A stretch of 64,000 nt of DNA from Methanoregulaceae archaeon (GCA_015660885.1 JACTUB010000015.1:20814-84813); one strand, 5' to 3'. Positions 29,050 through 38,017 are shown, counted from the first letter of the stretch. Numbers and translations: made by a program. The notes: generated from the sequence alone by a model not told the origin.

Positions 29050-29587
29050 ATGCCGCAGCCTGCCGATTTAATTTCTATTAGTGGTCTTCAGGGTTAAATC
29101 TTTGATTTAGATTTTTTCCTTCCCCAACAAAAAGGAAATAATGATAAGCCGAAGATTGTGATAACAAGGTTGGGTTATGATGAACACCTTGCTGCCACCC
29201 ATACTCTCATGGTCAAAGAACGTCAATATTTTCACTATCTATGGGAAATTCCCGTAGGGCGTGACTACCCTTCTCTTTGATACGGACATGATACCAACAT
29301 TGACATGTTTTTGAATTATTGATATTTTGATTCATTGAAAATTCCTGTTTAGCTTAATCAATAAGTAGTTCCAGACGTACCATATAGTCTGGAGCATCGC
29401 CTCAAATTTATCATCAATAGCGGGGTCATACGTTGTTGACGGGAAATCCATAACGGCGATTGCCATCTGGACTATTTTGATTAAAAATCATGCGATGAGA
29501 AACTGGAGTGGAGATCTCCCACTCCTCCAGCAGCCTGAAGAGAGGTACCAACCTCACCCTTGCTCCGGGTAAGGATCTAATCCCCTC
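29050..29587. other. Intergenic region at the edge of an AT-rich island
   Basis: About 540 bp, containing only one small frame (29332-29466, listed separately). A change to low G+C begins near 29590, where the membrane-protein gene ends. Confidence 0.4.
29332..29466 (-). CDS. Possible 44-residue protein or gene remnant
   Basis: The frame reads MAIAVMDFPSTTYDPAID and continues with an aromatic-rich stretch (MLQTIWYVWNYLL). Its composition looks coding. There is no good ribosome binding site, and an in-frame TGA lies just upstream, so it may be the end of a decayed gene. Confidence 0.28.
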   Translation of the reverse strand: MAIAVMDFPSTTYDPAIDDKFEAMLQTIWYVWNYLLIKLNRNFQ

Positions 29588-30742
29588 CTACACACCTGCG
29601 CTGAGGCACAACCGGGGATTTGACTTGACAAATTTTGTTGAAAGGATTAGTCCAATAGCACAACTGAAAATTGCGAATGAAATGAAATGAGGTTCCGGAT
29701 AAACGATACGAATGGAAATTAAATAACTAATTATAGCAAAAAAGAAGGAGAGAATTGAAAATAAAATGACAATTTTGTAGTTAATATTCTTATCATATAT
29801 GAAAAATAAAAAAACAGGGATGAGAATGGGAAATGCAATGAATATAACTCGATCAATGGTAGTTACAATAAACAGTTGGGCTAGTATAAAAGGTAATAGT
29901 ATATAAGAATTCTTTATAAAAGAATTATTTACCGATTTGAAATAATAGAAAAATATTAACCAAATTATCCCAAAAGGTAACAATGTCATGAGAATAATTC
30001 GAAATATACCAAATAATTGGGAAGTATGGTATAGCATGATTTGAACGATATAATTAATCGAAATATAGTTCTGCCCGATTGGATCAATAAAATTGCGAAA
30101 TAGTAAAAATAGTAAAATAATGGGTATCAAAGGTATAGATCGGAAAAACGCTTTCTTTAACCCATATTCGTTGATTAATATATACACAAAAAGAGGTATG
30201 GTTAATAATATAGTCTCTTTTGAAAAGATCCCAAAGATAAGAACGAGAAAATATACATGATAATTTTTAATTAAAAGCAGATACAATGCTAAAATCCATA
30301 CCAGCCATGAAATTGGATCAATTAATAAAAATTGTTTAATTTCATAGATGAAAACAGGAGATACCATAAAAATAGTAATTCCAATAAATCTTAAAAGAAA
30401 ATTAAATCCTAATTTTTTTAGAAAATGATAAAAAATAAATGATGTCAGTATCAACGCAGCAAGGGTAATTATTAAAAAGCTGTTTTCATGATTGAAGGGG
30501 AGGAGATAAACAAGGGATGGGGTTAACAATCGAAATTCGTAAGGTGCCTCATGTACATAGGAATAATGTATCGGATCATATGACATATTTAAATATATTC
30601 CTCCATCTCTAGCCACGTCACCAAAACCAAATGATGATGCAATAAGGAAGAGAGAGAGAATTATGAATAGTGCACAATAACTGATAATAATTAAATTTTC
30701 GTATTTTTCAATTATTTGTTCATATTTTTTTTCCTGTGACAT
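29588..30742 (-). CDS. Multi-pass membrane protein, GT-C glycosyltransferase-like
   Basis: A 384-residue protein with about ten hydrophobic helices. The first outside loop holds acidic residues (GDVARDGGIYLNMSYD) and YEFRLLTPSLVYLLPF, the pattern of polyprenyl-phosphate-sugar-dependent GT-C enzymes; no family is certain. It is strongly AT-rich and rich in Ile/Phe codons, unlike its neighbours, which suggests recent transfer. Last gene of the operon with the flippase, PHP and UbiA genes, 12 nt after the flippase stop. Confidence 0.72.
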   Translation of the reverse strand: MSQEKKYEQIIEKYENLIIISYCALFIILSLFLIASSFGFGDVARDGGIYLNMSYDPIHYSYVHEAPYEFRLLTPSLVYLLPFNHENSFLIITLAALILTSFIFYHFLKKLGFNFLLRFIGITIFMVSPVFIYEIKQFLLIDPISWLVWILALYLLLIKNYHVYFLVLIFGIFSKETILLTIPLFVYILINEYGLKKAFFRSIPLIPIILLFLLFRNFIDPIGQNYISINYIVQIMLYHTSQLFGIFRIILMTLLPFGIIWLIFFYYFKSVNNSFIKNSYILLPFILAQLFIVTTIDRVIFIAFPILIPVFLFFIYDKNINYKIVILFSILSFFFAIISYLISIRIVYPEPHFISFAIFSCAIGLILSTKFVKSNPRLCLSAGV

Positions 30743-30754
30743 AATAATCCGTCC

Positions 30755-31702
30755 TTAATGGGGTTGATTTTTTCTCTTATGGCCATATAATTTTCCATGG
30801 ATAACAAGCGACGCCAGCCCGATTGCCACCGCAAACCAAAGTGTTGCTGCTCGGCAAAGCAGTGTAGCGGCAGTTGCATCGGCAGCAGGGATCCCCTGCC
30901 CGGCCAGCAGGAGGATCATGATTCCCTCTGTTGCACCCAGACCTCCGGGGAGCATAGCGAGGAAACCGGAGATAATCGAAAAAGCGTAAATAAATACCGA
31001 ATCAAGTACGGTAATATGGTTGCCAGTACCAATTAACGCTACATACAGGCCGAGACTCTCAAAAAACCATGAAATAACAGAAAGCCCGGTCCCGATACCG
31101 AGAGGTTTACTCGCAGTTAACTGCCGGGTAGAGGAATAGAGCGAGTGAAGTGTCTCACGATATCTTTTCATGAGGGGAAACCGGCAAATAATTTCCAGAC
31201 ATTTCATGGAAACCGGCTCATATTGGAAAGCGATTAACAACATGAGGAGGAGAGCAATCAGGGTAAGCGCTGGAATAATTCCGGACACAAAAGCAGCTGA
31301 ACCAATGACGACAAGAATTCCCATGCCAAGCAGATCAGTCAACCGTTCGACTGCCACAACGGGCGCGGTCCGGCTCACGGCTAATCCGTAGCGTTGCAAC
31401 AGGTATGGTTTGATCAACTCTCCACTTTTAGCCGGTGTTATAGTCATTGAAAATCCGCTAAAAAAAATAAGGATGCTGGCTTTTAACGGGATAGACACGT
31501 TCAGTACATGCAGGTAGTAATGCCATTTCACAAACCTTATGAGGTAATTGAGAGTGGCAAAAAAGAGCATCAGAAGAAAAAGCCCGAGGGGAAATGCACG
31601 TATAATCCCAAAAGCGTTACCTGCACCTGAAAGGATAATAAAGAGACCATAACAAAGAACCGTCGCAATAACGATGTGTATTACTGATATCCGTTTTATA
31701 AT
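30755..31702 (-). CDS. Flippase-like (lysylphosphatidylglycerol synthase TM-region) protein, apparent AUU start
   Basis: A UPF0104/LPG-synthase-TM-type protein of about 315 residues with seven or eight TM helices. Diagnostic blocks: NYLIRFVKWHYYL, PAKSGELIKPYLL, VAVERLTDLLGM and LPGGLGATEGIMI. The first ATG is at 31570, but TM helix 1 (ISVIHIVIATVLCYGLF) is coded upstream of it. Between 31570 and the in-frame stop near 31814 there is no ATG, GTG or TTG. ATT at 31702-31700 follows GGTGA by 10 nt (ATA at 31699 is next), so a non-AUG start is likely. It overlaps the PHP gene by 7 nt. Likely role: moving a lipid-linked intermediate. Confidence 0.8.
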   Translation of the reverse strand: MIKRISVIHIVIATVLCYGLFIILSGAGNAFGIIRAFPLGLFLLMLFFATLNYLIRFVKWHYYLHVLNVSIPLKASILIFFSGFSMTITPAKSGELIKPYLLQRYGLAVSRTAPVVAVERLTDLLGMGILVVIGSAAFVSGIIPALTLIALLLMLLIAFQYEPVSMKCLEIICRFPLMKRYRETLHSLYSSTRQLTASKPLGIGTGLSVISWFFESLGLYVALIGTGNHITVLDSVFIYAFSIISGFLAMLPGGLGATEGIMILLLAGQGIPAADATAATLLCRAATLWFAVAIGLASLVIHGKLYGHKRKNQPH

Positions 31703-32370
31703 CGGGATGCTTTCACCGTCCTGACAATCTTCGAGATACCATGAACAAAGGGGAGCACTGGATGATAGTATATACGGGCTTGCTGGAGAACGCTGATCAA
31801 CTCTTTCGGACCGTCAAAAAAAGGCAATTCAAGATAGGTCTTTCCCAGTTCGTAGAACGTGTGGGCATCAGAGCCACAGGAAACGGGTTTGTTGTGCAGC
31901 CGGGCATAGTTGACCGCTCGCAGGTTATCGTCAGGAATAAGATTTCGCGAATTGTATCCTTCGATAATATCCAGATCGGTAATATGTATATCCATGACTT
32001 GTTTGTTCAGAACATGATGCCGGTACCGGTCAAAGGGGTGAGGAACAACTGCGAGCCCTCCCTGGTCATGAATTTGATCCATGGTCTCCCTGGCTGACAT
32101 CCCGGGTGGAATCTCGGTGGAGAGAAATAAACCGACCAGCTCGCCATCCCGGGTTGAAATTTCCTCTCCATAAATTATCGGGAAGTCAGAATTATCCTGT
32201 TTTAACAGCCGTCCGAAATGAATACTTCCTTTCAGGGAATTGTGATCGCATATACAGGGAAGGATTCCGGTTTTTTTGAAGCTGCTGAAAATCCGATCAA
32301 CGTCAAGAAGGGAATCCAGGGAAAATGCGGAATGCACATGCATATCCATTTTCAGGTGATCAGAGGACAT
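31696..32370 (-). CDS. PHP-domain metal-dependent phosphoesterase
   Basis: A 224-residue PHP protein. DMHVHSAFSLDSLLD (metal-binding HxH), CDHNSLKGS, YGEEISTRDGELVGLFL, VPHPFDRYR and SCGSDAHTFYELG are the usual metal-binding blocks of the RNase AM/YciV-like group. It overlaps the UbiA gene by 11 nt and the flippase, so it belongs to the same operon; it might dephosphorylate the phosphoribosyl-lipid product, as a phosphatase is needed in the known decaprenyl-phosphoarabinose route (inference). Confidence 0.86.
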   Translation of the reverse strand: MSSDHLKMDMHVHSAFSLDSLLDVDRIFSSFKKTGILPCICDHNSLKGSIHFGRLLKQDNSDFPIIYGEEISTRDGELVGLFLSTEIPPGMSARETMDQIHDQGGLAVVPHPFDRYRHHVLNKQVMDIHITDLDIIEGYNSRNLIPDDNLRAVNYARLHNKPVSCGSDAHTFYELGKTYLELPFFDGPKELISVLQQARIYYHPVLPFVHGISKIVRTVKASRL

Positions 32371-33259
32371 AAAGCGTTGTCACCACCACACACACCCAGA
32401 GTATAAGGTTGGCAACGAACGCATGGTCTTTGAAAATATCGTCAGGATCAGACCCTTTGTGGAGGCTGGATGAGAGGAACAGTAAGATCCCGTAGAGGAC
32501 AAATGGTGTGCTAAGAAGGAAATCCTGATTTTTTATCACAATAATGGCATAAATTAAATAAACAATGAGGGCAACTGTCGCCGAAATTATCACGAACGTG
32601 CGGAGTATGACCAGATCGTACTGGACCAGTACTTTCCGATGATTTATTGCATTCTCCATATTGGAAAGTTCTGAACTCCGTTTTGAAAAACCAAGCAGTA
32701 ACGCGAGAATGAATGTCGCTACAAAGAGCCATGATGAAAGCTGAACCTTGACTGCAACGGCTCCGCCTAATACCCGTAATATGAAAAACGCACCGATCGT
32801 CAGAACATCGATGATGAATAGGTGCTTCAGATAGATTGAATAGAGGATGTTGAGGAGGAAATAGCCGAGGATAATAAAGGCAAATGTGATGGGTAGGAAC
32901 GAACAGATGGCAATAGCCGCAGCGGCAAATACCATTGCAATAGCCACAGCGACTCGTTTTGAGACCAGACCGGAAGCGATAGGACGGTTCTTTTTGGTCG
33001 GATGGTATGCATCGGCTGATGCATCACGGATATCATTGAAAATATACGTGCTGCTGGAAATTGTGCAGAATGCACAGAATGCAAGGATTGCTGAAAATAA
33101 AGCGTCTGGATTTTTTAAAAGATTTGCGAAAACAATGGGGGTAAAAACAAGGATATTTTTATACCACTGTCTGACCCGGATAAGGCGGATGAATGAGGAC
33201 CAGCTGATAGGAAACAGGTAATGAACCCCGGTTCTTTGTACGGTAACAGATGATGACAT
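32360..33259 (-). CDS. UbiA-type prenyltransferase, DPPR synthase-like
   Basis: A 299-residue membrane enzyme with eight or nine TM helices. YIFNDIRDASADAYHPTKK matches the NDxxDxxxD metal site followed by HPxKxxRPIASG, the pattern of decaprenyl-phosphate phosphoribosyltransferases. A second acidic site is less clear (RSSELSNMENA). Such enzymes attach ribose-5-phosphate from PRPP to polyprenyl phosphate, the first step to lipid-linked arabinose or ribose. DprE1/DprE2-type oxidoreductases are not in the window. Leads the four-gene membrane operon. Confidence 0.84.
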   Translation of the reverse strand: MSSSVTVQRTGVHYLFPISWSSFIRLIRVRQWYKNILVFTPIVFANLLKNPDALFSAILAFCAFCTISSSTYIFNDIRDASADAYHPTKKNRPIASGLVSKRVAVAIAMVFAAAAIAICSFLPITFAFIILGYFLLNILYSIYLKHLFIIDVLTIGAFFILRVLGGAVAVKVQLSSWLFVATFILALLLGFSKRSSELSNMENAINHRKVLVQYDLVILRTFVIISATVALIVYLIYAIIVIKNQDFLLSTPFVLYGILLFLSSSLHKGSDPDDIFKDHAFVANLILWVCVVVTTLYVL

Positions 33260-33382
33260 TTAAGATTTCACTCCGTTAACATCCTGACCCCGTACCTCGT
33301 CGTATATGATGGGAAAATGTTCGCGTCGCCACGGTGGTAAACCCCGCAGGATAAGATCGCGTAATAAAACATCCCCAAGCAC
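33260..33382 (-). CDS. Small protein or remnant ahead of the UbiA gene
   Basis: A 40-residue frame from GTG 33382 (AAGGGA just upstream): MLGDVLLRDLILRGLPPW and onward. Its TAA is directly followed by the UbiA ATG (TAAATG). Composition looks coding. The in-frame region starts after a TAA a few codons upstream, so it could be the tail of a decayed gene or a short coupled reading frame. Confidence 0.35.
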   Translation of the reverse strand: MLGDVLLRDLILRGLPPWRREHFPIIYDEVRGQDVNGVKS

Positions 33383-33430
33383 GCATCCCTTCAGGTAACC
33401 AGATTTTTACGTTTCATACTTTGCCATTGG

Positions 33431-33440
33431 CTTTTATATA
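33431..33440 (-). promoter_or_regulatory. TATA box of the UbiA operon
   Basis: On the minus strand TATATAAAAG, about 50 nt before GTG 33382 and 170 nt before the UbiA ATG. It is nearly palindromic in its core, so direction rests on the position of the downstream genes. Confidence 0.45.
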
Positions 33441-33649
33441 GGCCATAGTGCAAGTATAGAACTAGAAAAAGCTCATTGTTGCTGTGGATTTTGTGCCATT
33501 CGATAATGGTGGGTTTTTACAAGATACAGGTCGCACCACCGCAACACACAATAATACCGTGTAATCATATTTTTTAAGATACGACGGCCAGTTTAGTCCA
33601 CCTGACCCGGAACGAATTCTTATCATCAGGAACATCCAGAAACAATTCC

Positions 33650-34018
33650 ATGAAACGGGATCTCCTTGTTGTGCTCGTCATACTCGTCTGTGTTCTCAGC
33701 CTGGTTGCGACCTCCACAGTCTGTGCAGCGGATGCCGTCACGGTAAAAGGGGTCCGGTGGGATATCTCCGATATCATCGTCCTTTCCACTACCGTCCTTG
33801 CTACGGCCCTTGGCATTATCAGCTTCATCGGGTACAGAAGAGACGGGAGAACCAAGGTCCTGCTGGTCACGGGGGCCTTCCTGCTTTTTGCCCTGAGGGG
33901 TGTTTTTATCCTCAGCGGTGATCCGTTCACCCTCCGGGAGCCACTCTTCGATATCGTTGCAAACCTGCTGGACTTTGGTGTTCTTGCATGTTTCTTTTTC
34001 GGTATGACCATGAAGTGA
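33650..34018 (+). CDS. Membrane protein of unknown function
   Basis: A 122-residue protein: signal-peptide-like first helix (LLVVLVILVCVLSLVATSTVCA), then helices at about 45-62, 70-88 and 100-120. It is 7 nt before a wHTH regulator on the same strand. Such a pair, membrane protein plus two-wing HTH, recurs in Methanomicrobiales and suggests that the membrane protein acts in sensing for the regulator; this is inference. Confidence 0.75.
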   Translation: MKRDLLVVLVILVCVLSLVATSTVCAADAVTVKGVRWDISDIIVLSTTVLATALGIISFIGYRRDGRTKVLLVTGAFLLFALRGVFILSGDPFTLREPLFDIVANLLDFGVLACFFFGMTMK

Positions 34019-34025
34019 TACCCTC

Positions 34026-34559
34026 ATGGACCATTCGCGAAAAAGCCATATTGATATACTTGATCTGGAATCGCGGAGAAAAATCTACGATCTGGTGAAG
34101 CAGTATGCAGGGTGTTACATGCGGGAGATCCAGCGTGCGTCCGGCATGTCGTTTGGCACGGTCTCTTACCATCTTTCATACTTGCAGAAACACCGTCTCA
34201 TCAGAGGTGAGCATGACGGTAACCACCTGCGGTATTTTCCCCTTACAACGGAAATTCATGACGAGAGGATCCTCGCGTTGCTGCGGCAGCGACCCGTCCG
34301 GAATATCCTCCTTTCCATCATGGCGCACGAGGGCTGCAGTCACCAGGATATTGCCTCCTCGGTCCATCTTTCGCCATCGACGACAACATGGCACCTGAAA
34401 AAACTGCTCGAAAGCGATATAATCCGTTCGGAAAAACGGGGCAAGTATAATGCCTATCTTCTCAATGTCCCGAAAGAGTCCATCATGAATCTCCTGATCA
34501 TGTTTCGGGAAAGTTTCCTTGACAGCCTTGTGGACGGCTTCCTTGAGCTGTGGGAATGA
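34026..34559 (+). CDS. Tandem winged-HTH transcriptional regulator
   Basis: A 177-residue protein with two winged-helix domains: residues ~10-75 (MREIQRASGMSFGTVSYHLSYLQ) and ~85-150 (CSHQDIASSVHLSPSTTTWH followed by LKKLLESDII). No effector domain is seen. Both reading heads are ArsR/MarR-like, a layout common in archaeal regulators of this order. It follows the membrane protein by 7 nt and is probably co-transcribed with it. Confidence 0.85.
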   Translation: MDHSRKSHIDILDLESRRKIYDLVKQYAGCYMREIQRASGMSFGTVSYHLSYLQKHRLIRGEHDGNHLRYFPLTTEIHDERILALLRQRPVRNILLSIMAHEGCSHQDIASSVHLSPSTTTWHLKKLLESDIIRSEKRGKYNAYLLNVPKESIMNLLIMFRESFLDSLVDGFLELWE

Positions 34560-34745
34560 CATTTTTTGGGAGTGATAAAATCACCGTCGCCGCACTCAAA
34601 ACTGAAAAACAGGAAGGGGAAGATCCGATGAAATGTGAGCTAGTAACAATTGAAATAAATTGAAAAAATAATCTATATATCGGTTTATCGTAAATTTCAG
34701 AAAAAATTTATTGGAATCAAGTTTGTTAAGAATGGGGAGATAAAT

Positions 34746-35432
34746 ATTCTTCAAAAACCTATCTCTACATTATTATTCGACATGGATAACACTCTTTTTG
34801 ACCTTGTTGAAGCACAGATTGCTGCCTGCCAGGCCGTGGTAAAACATCTGGGTCAGAATGACGGGGAGAATTTGTTCTCATATTTTTTGACACCCACCCA
34901 TGGGTTCGAGTCTCATGAAAATATCCGCCAGTACATGGAAGAACGAAACATCCCCGTTAATGGTGTCTACCGATCTGCCTGTCAGGTATATGAGAAGGTA
35001 AAACTCCGGAACATTTTCCCCTATGCGGGAGTTCCCGGAACACTTCAGTCACTCCACGAGCAAGGGTATCATATGGGAATTGTAACCGATGCACATTCCC
35101 GGGATGCGATGCTCCGTCTGGAAAAGACCGGATTATTGCCCTTTTTCTGTTGCATAGTCAGTTTTGACAGGGTAAGGGTAAAAAAACCTGCACCTGAGCC
35201 GTTCCTCTTCGCGCTTGAAATGATGAAGGCGCATTCCGGTGAAGCAGTCCTGATTGGCGATAGTCCCCGCAGAGATATCGAACCCTGCCGGTCTCTTGGC
35301 ATTAAGACCGTGTATGCCCGCTATGGGGACCGGTTCTCGCATGATCACAGCAATGTGCCTGCGGATTTCGTCATTGATGCAATGGGAGAATTGCCGGATA
35401 TTCTTCTCGGGCTTGAGAAAAAAACCGGATAA
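34746..35432 (+). CDS. HAD-superfamily phosphatase with apparent AUU start
   Basis: A 228-residue HAD hydrolase (phosphoglycolate/pyrimidine phosphatase-like). Motif I reads LLFDMDNTLFD; its first Asp, the nucleophile, is coded by GAC 34779-34781, just before the first ATG (34782), so the gene must start upstream. No ATG, GTG or TTG is in frame nearby. ATT 34746 lies 6 nt after GGGGAG (34734-34739) and gives the N-terminus (M)LQKPISTLLFD. Motif II is in IVTDAHS, motif III VKKPAPEPF, and motif IV GDSPRRDIEPCRS. Substrate unknown. Confidence 0.85.
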   Translation: MLQKPISTLLFDMDNTLFDLVEAQIAACQAVVKHLGQNDGENLFSYFLTPTHGFESHENIRQYMEERNIPVNGVYRSACQVYEKVKLRNIFPYAGVPGTLQSLHEQGYHMGIVTDAHSRDAMLRLEKTGLLPFFCCIVSFDRVRVKKPAPEPFLFALEMMKAHSGEAVLIGDSPRRDIEPCRSLGIKTVYARYGDRFSHDHSNVPADFVIDAMGELPDILLGLEKKTG

Positions 35433-35547
35433 TTCTCTATTATAATTACGGGAAATCTGAAAAAAGAGTAAAATTTTGACGCGATGGGAAGATTTCCATG
35501 ACAGAACCACCAAAACTTAAAAAGAGAAAAAGATACAATAAAAAAAT

Positions 35548-36090
35548 ATGATTGTTCCGACAAGGATTTTTTTCACTAAGGGAGTGGGGGTCCACAAAGA
35601 TCGCCTTGCATCCTTTGAGCTCGCCTTGAGAAAGGCCGGAATCGAAAAATGTAACCTTGTATACGTTTCCAGTATTTTTCCACCGAACTGCAGGCAAATC
35701 TCAAGATCTGAGGGATTAAAATTACTGATGCCCGGTGGAATCACATTTTGTGTAATGGCAAGGAACGACACGAATGAGCCTAACCGGCTCGTATCATCTG
35801 CAATCGGACTTGCACTTCCCAAGGATATTGAGGAATACGGGTATCTGTCCGAACACCATGCCCATGGCGAGACCCAGGAAAAGACCGGTGAATATGCTGA
35901 AGATCTTGCGGCAACGATGCTTGCGACTACGCTGGGGATAGAATTCGATGTAAACCTTGCATGGCAGGAACGTGAACAGATCTATAAAGCGAGCGGAAAG
36001 ATCATCAAGACAAAGCATGTGTGCCAGTCAGCGGAAGGCGATAAGAACGGGCTCTGGAGCACCGTTATTGCGGCGGCGGTTTTTTTATAA
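35548..36090 (+). CDS. pdaD: Pyruvoyl-dependent arginine decarboxylase
   Basis: A 180-residue PvlArgDC. It makes agmatine for polyamine synthesis. [12 protein letters not shown] holds the self-cleavage pair Ser41-Ser42, Ser42 becoming the pyruvoyl group. [17 protein letters not shown] at the N-terminus, [11 protein letters not shown] and the C-terminal [26 protein letters not shown] end are family-typical, and the catalytic Glu is in AWQEREQIY. The stop lies 15 bp before the mobile-element array. Confidence 0.93.
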   Translation: MIVPTRIFFTKGVGVHKDRLASFELALRKAGIEKCNLVYVSSIFPPNCRQISRSEGLKLLMPGGITFCVMARNDTNEPNRLVSSAIGLALPKDIEEYGYLSEHHAHGETQEKTGEYAEDLAATMLATTLGIEFDVNLAWQEREQIYKASGKIIKTKHVCQSAEGDKNGLWSTVIAAAVFL

Positions 36091-36096
36091 ATAGAT

Positions 36097-36104
36097 AAGA
36101 TAAC
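36097..36104. repeat. Target-site repeat AAGATAAC, copy 1
   Basis: AAGATAAC directly before the element end GGCTCTGTAGAA at 36105. The same octamer follows each right end at 37571-37578 and 38018-38025. An 8-bp duplication fits the ISH1-type branch of IS5. Confidence 0.7.
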
Positions 36105-36244
36105 GGCTCTGTAGAAAATCTTAACCGCGATAAGATCAGAAAATAACATCACTTTTTAAGATATCAATATTGATGAAGCAAGATGTGAAAGCGAAGAAAT
36201 TATTTAGGTTGATTGTCCTACATCCAATTCATGGTCGTGATTAG

Positions 36245-36427
36245 ATGAAAATTAACTGGGATTTGCACATCGGGTTTTGGTTAGGTATCGCGGTAATGAC
36301 CCTAATTAGTATTGCAAGAACCGCTCTTCATCAGACTCTATATCAATATGATTGGTACATTTTAGCTCTTTCAATAATTGTGCTAATCGTAGTATTGACT
36401 TTAAGAAACCGTTCGATAAAACGCTAA
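36245..36427 (+). CDS. Small two-TM protein inside the mobile segment
   Basis: A 60-residue protein: helix 1 HIGFWLGIAVMTLISIA, helix 2 WYILALSIIVLIVVLTL, basic tail. It lies within the left unit of the IS array and is not needed for transposition. A second unit of the array carries another unrelated two-TM protein, so these may be passengers. Confidence 0.5.
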   Translation: MKINWDLHIGFWLGIAVMTLISIARTALHQTLYQYDWYILALSIIVLIVVLTLRNRSIKR

Positions 36428-36669
36428 TTTTTCCATCTCCCGATTTTTGACAGATTTTCCAAGGTTATCTACCTCCAGAAGACTTTACAGAACCAACAAA
36501 AGTATCGAAATTTTTAGTATTGTCAAATGAATGAAGGAGCTGGATAAATTGGTCCGTAGAAACGGCTCTGTAGAGAAGATATCTTTTCCGAAGTAACAAC
36601 TGACCACAAAAGCTAAGGTACGGTGTCTCCTTACCTTGTTATGCGAATAACGAGCGAGAAGGCAACATA

Positions 36670-37554
36670 ATGTCAGCAAACCGGTATATCAGGTTTGTTG
36701 AATTGTCTTCCGGGTTAATCAGAGATTCCAGAATCCCTCTATTTTCATCCAAATTCTCAAAACGGACCTACACTCAGCACCAGTTACTCATTCTTCTTCT
36801 CCTGAAAGAGTACCTGTCCGAAGATTACCGGGACACGATAGAACTTACTGAAATCATGGAATCACTTCAAGAGAAGATTCACCTCGATGAGGTTCCCCAT
36901 TTCACGACGATCCATAAATTCTGTCAACGGATTCGATCCTCGACATTCACTCGGCTACTCAACAGGCTTATTAAACAGTTCTACGACTGGGGTGAGAAGA
37001 TCTCTTGTACTGCGATCGATTCGTCAGGTTTTACCAGCTCCTATGCTAGTTCATATTATTCCTGGAGAACCGGAAAAACACGAAAACGATTCCTGAAAAC
37101 CTCTATCTCAGTCGATACTGATCGACAGTTCGTTACCGGGTTCAAGATCTCTCAGCAACCGGTCCATGATATCCCTCATGCAGAAAAACTCCTCCTTCAA
37201 TGTAACAAAACGAGAAAATCTGAAACCTATATCCTCGATAAAGGATATGATTCGGAAGATATTCACAGACTGATTCGAGATGATTTGAACGCTTATTCGC
37301 TTATCCCTGTCAGAAACAGAAAACGAAAACGGATATTCGGCGTCTATCGTCGAGAACTCGCCAGATCTTTCGACCAAGCCCGGTATCACCAACGAAACAA
37401 GGTCGAAACGGTATTCTCCGTCATTAAAAGAAAGTTCGGCGAAGCTTTGAAAGCCAGAAAATTCCAAGAACAGATCAAAGAACTCAAAATCAAATTGATC
37501 CTCTACAACATCTCGAAAATTATTCTCACGGTTTTTATTCGGATCTATTACTGA
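36670..37554 (+). CDS. IS5-family DDE transposase
   Basis: A 294-residue DDE_Tnp_1-type transposase. Catalytic residues: Asp117 in TAIDSSGF, Asp190 in [15 protein letters not shown], and Glu246 in [17 protein letters not shown], with the Y-R-K-E-like spacing of IS4/IS5 elements. Intact and full length. The start codon is about 105 nt from the internal left end. The frame is slightly more AT-rich than the chromosomal genes. Confidence 0.93.
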   Translation: MSANRYIRFVELSSGLIRDSRIPLFSSKFSKRTYTQHQLLILLLLKEYLSEDYRDTIELTEIMESLQEKIHLDEVPHFTTIHKFCQRIRSSTFTRLLNRLIKQFYDWGEKISCTAIDSSGFTSSYASSYYSWRTGKTRKRFLKTSISVDTDRQFVTGFKISQQPVHDIPHAEKLLLQCNKTRKSETYILDKGYDSEDIHRLIRDDLNAYSLIPVRNRKRKRIFGVYRRELARSFDQARYHQRNKVETVFSVIKRKFGEALKARKFQEQIKELKIKLILYNISKIILTVFIRIYY

Positions 37555-37570
37555 GGAATTCTACAGAGCC

Positions 37571-37578
37571 AAGATAAC
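37571..37578. repeat. Target-site repeat AAGATAAC, copy 2
   Basis: Octamer between the right end of the IS (37570) and the left end of the miniature element (37579). Confidence 0.7.
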
Positions 37579-38017
37579 GGCTCTGTAGAAACCCTACGTT
37601 CTCTGAAGAAAAATAGTAATAGATAGATCTAAAGCACGGCGTCTCCTAACCTCGTGGCGAGGGACGCTTAAAATTGTGGATATAATCATTTTAATTTGAT
37701 CCTTGCATTCGTCAGGAGTATGTCATGCCTAGAACTCTGGTTCTATACCATACCGAGAGTCCGCTCGCGATGGCAAAAAGAATGACGATAACGATAGTGA
37801 GGGCGGGTTGACTGTCAGGATGCACCACCATATTGAGGTATATAACCAGTCCCTCCAGAAGCGAAAGTCCGACTACCATCAAAATTAAGCTATGCTTCTT
37901 TTGCATCATGCTATCTTCAAATTACAATCTATACTCTAATAAAAGGTAGGGATACACCGTACTTTAGCTTTTTTGGTCAGTTGTTTATTTCGGAGAACAT
38001 AGGATTTCTACAGAGTC
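37579..38017. mobile_element. 439-bp miniature (MITE-like) relative of the IS
   Basis: Ends GGCTCTGTAGAA (37579) and TTCTACAGAGTC (38006-38017), with AAGATAAC on both sides. The outer 70 bp or so at each end resemble the left end of the neighbouring IS; the right one, in inverse, shares CAACTGACCA, AAAGCTAA and GTACGGTGT with it. There is no transposase. It encodes one 65-residue membrane protein on the minus strand. It should be mobilisable by the IS transposase. Confidence 0.72.
37712..37909 (-). CDS. Small two-TM protein carried by the miniature element
   Basis: A 65-residue protein, helix 1 LILMVVGLSLLEGLVIYL and helix 2 LTIVIVILFAIASGLSVW. It fills the inner part of the element. Not related at sequence level to the 60-residue protein at 36245 by eye, but of the same two-TM form. 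Confidence 0.45.
   Translation of the reverse strand: MMQKKHSLILMVVGLSLLEGLVIYLNMVVHPDSQPALTIVIVILFAIASGLSVWYRTRVLGMTYS

Larger units (their letters stand above)
36105..37570 (+). mobile_element. IS5-family element with an extra left segment
   Basis: Bounded by GGCTCTGTAGAA at 36105 and TTCTACAGAGCC at 37559-37570, with AAGATAAC on both outer sides. A second, internal left end (GGCTCTGTAGAG at 36564) directly serves the transposase gene, so a 1007-bp IS (36564-37570) appears to sit inside or next to an older unit (36105 to about 36493) holding a small membrane-protein gene. The internal end lacks the octamer. Nested insertion or recombination between related elements explains this. Confidence 0.75.
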
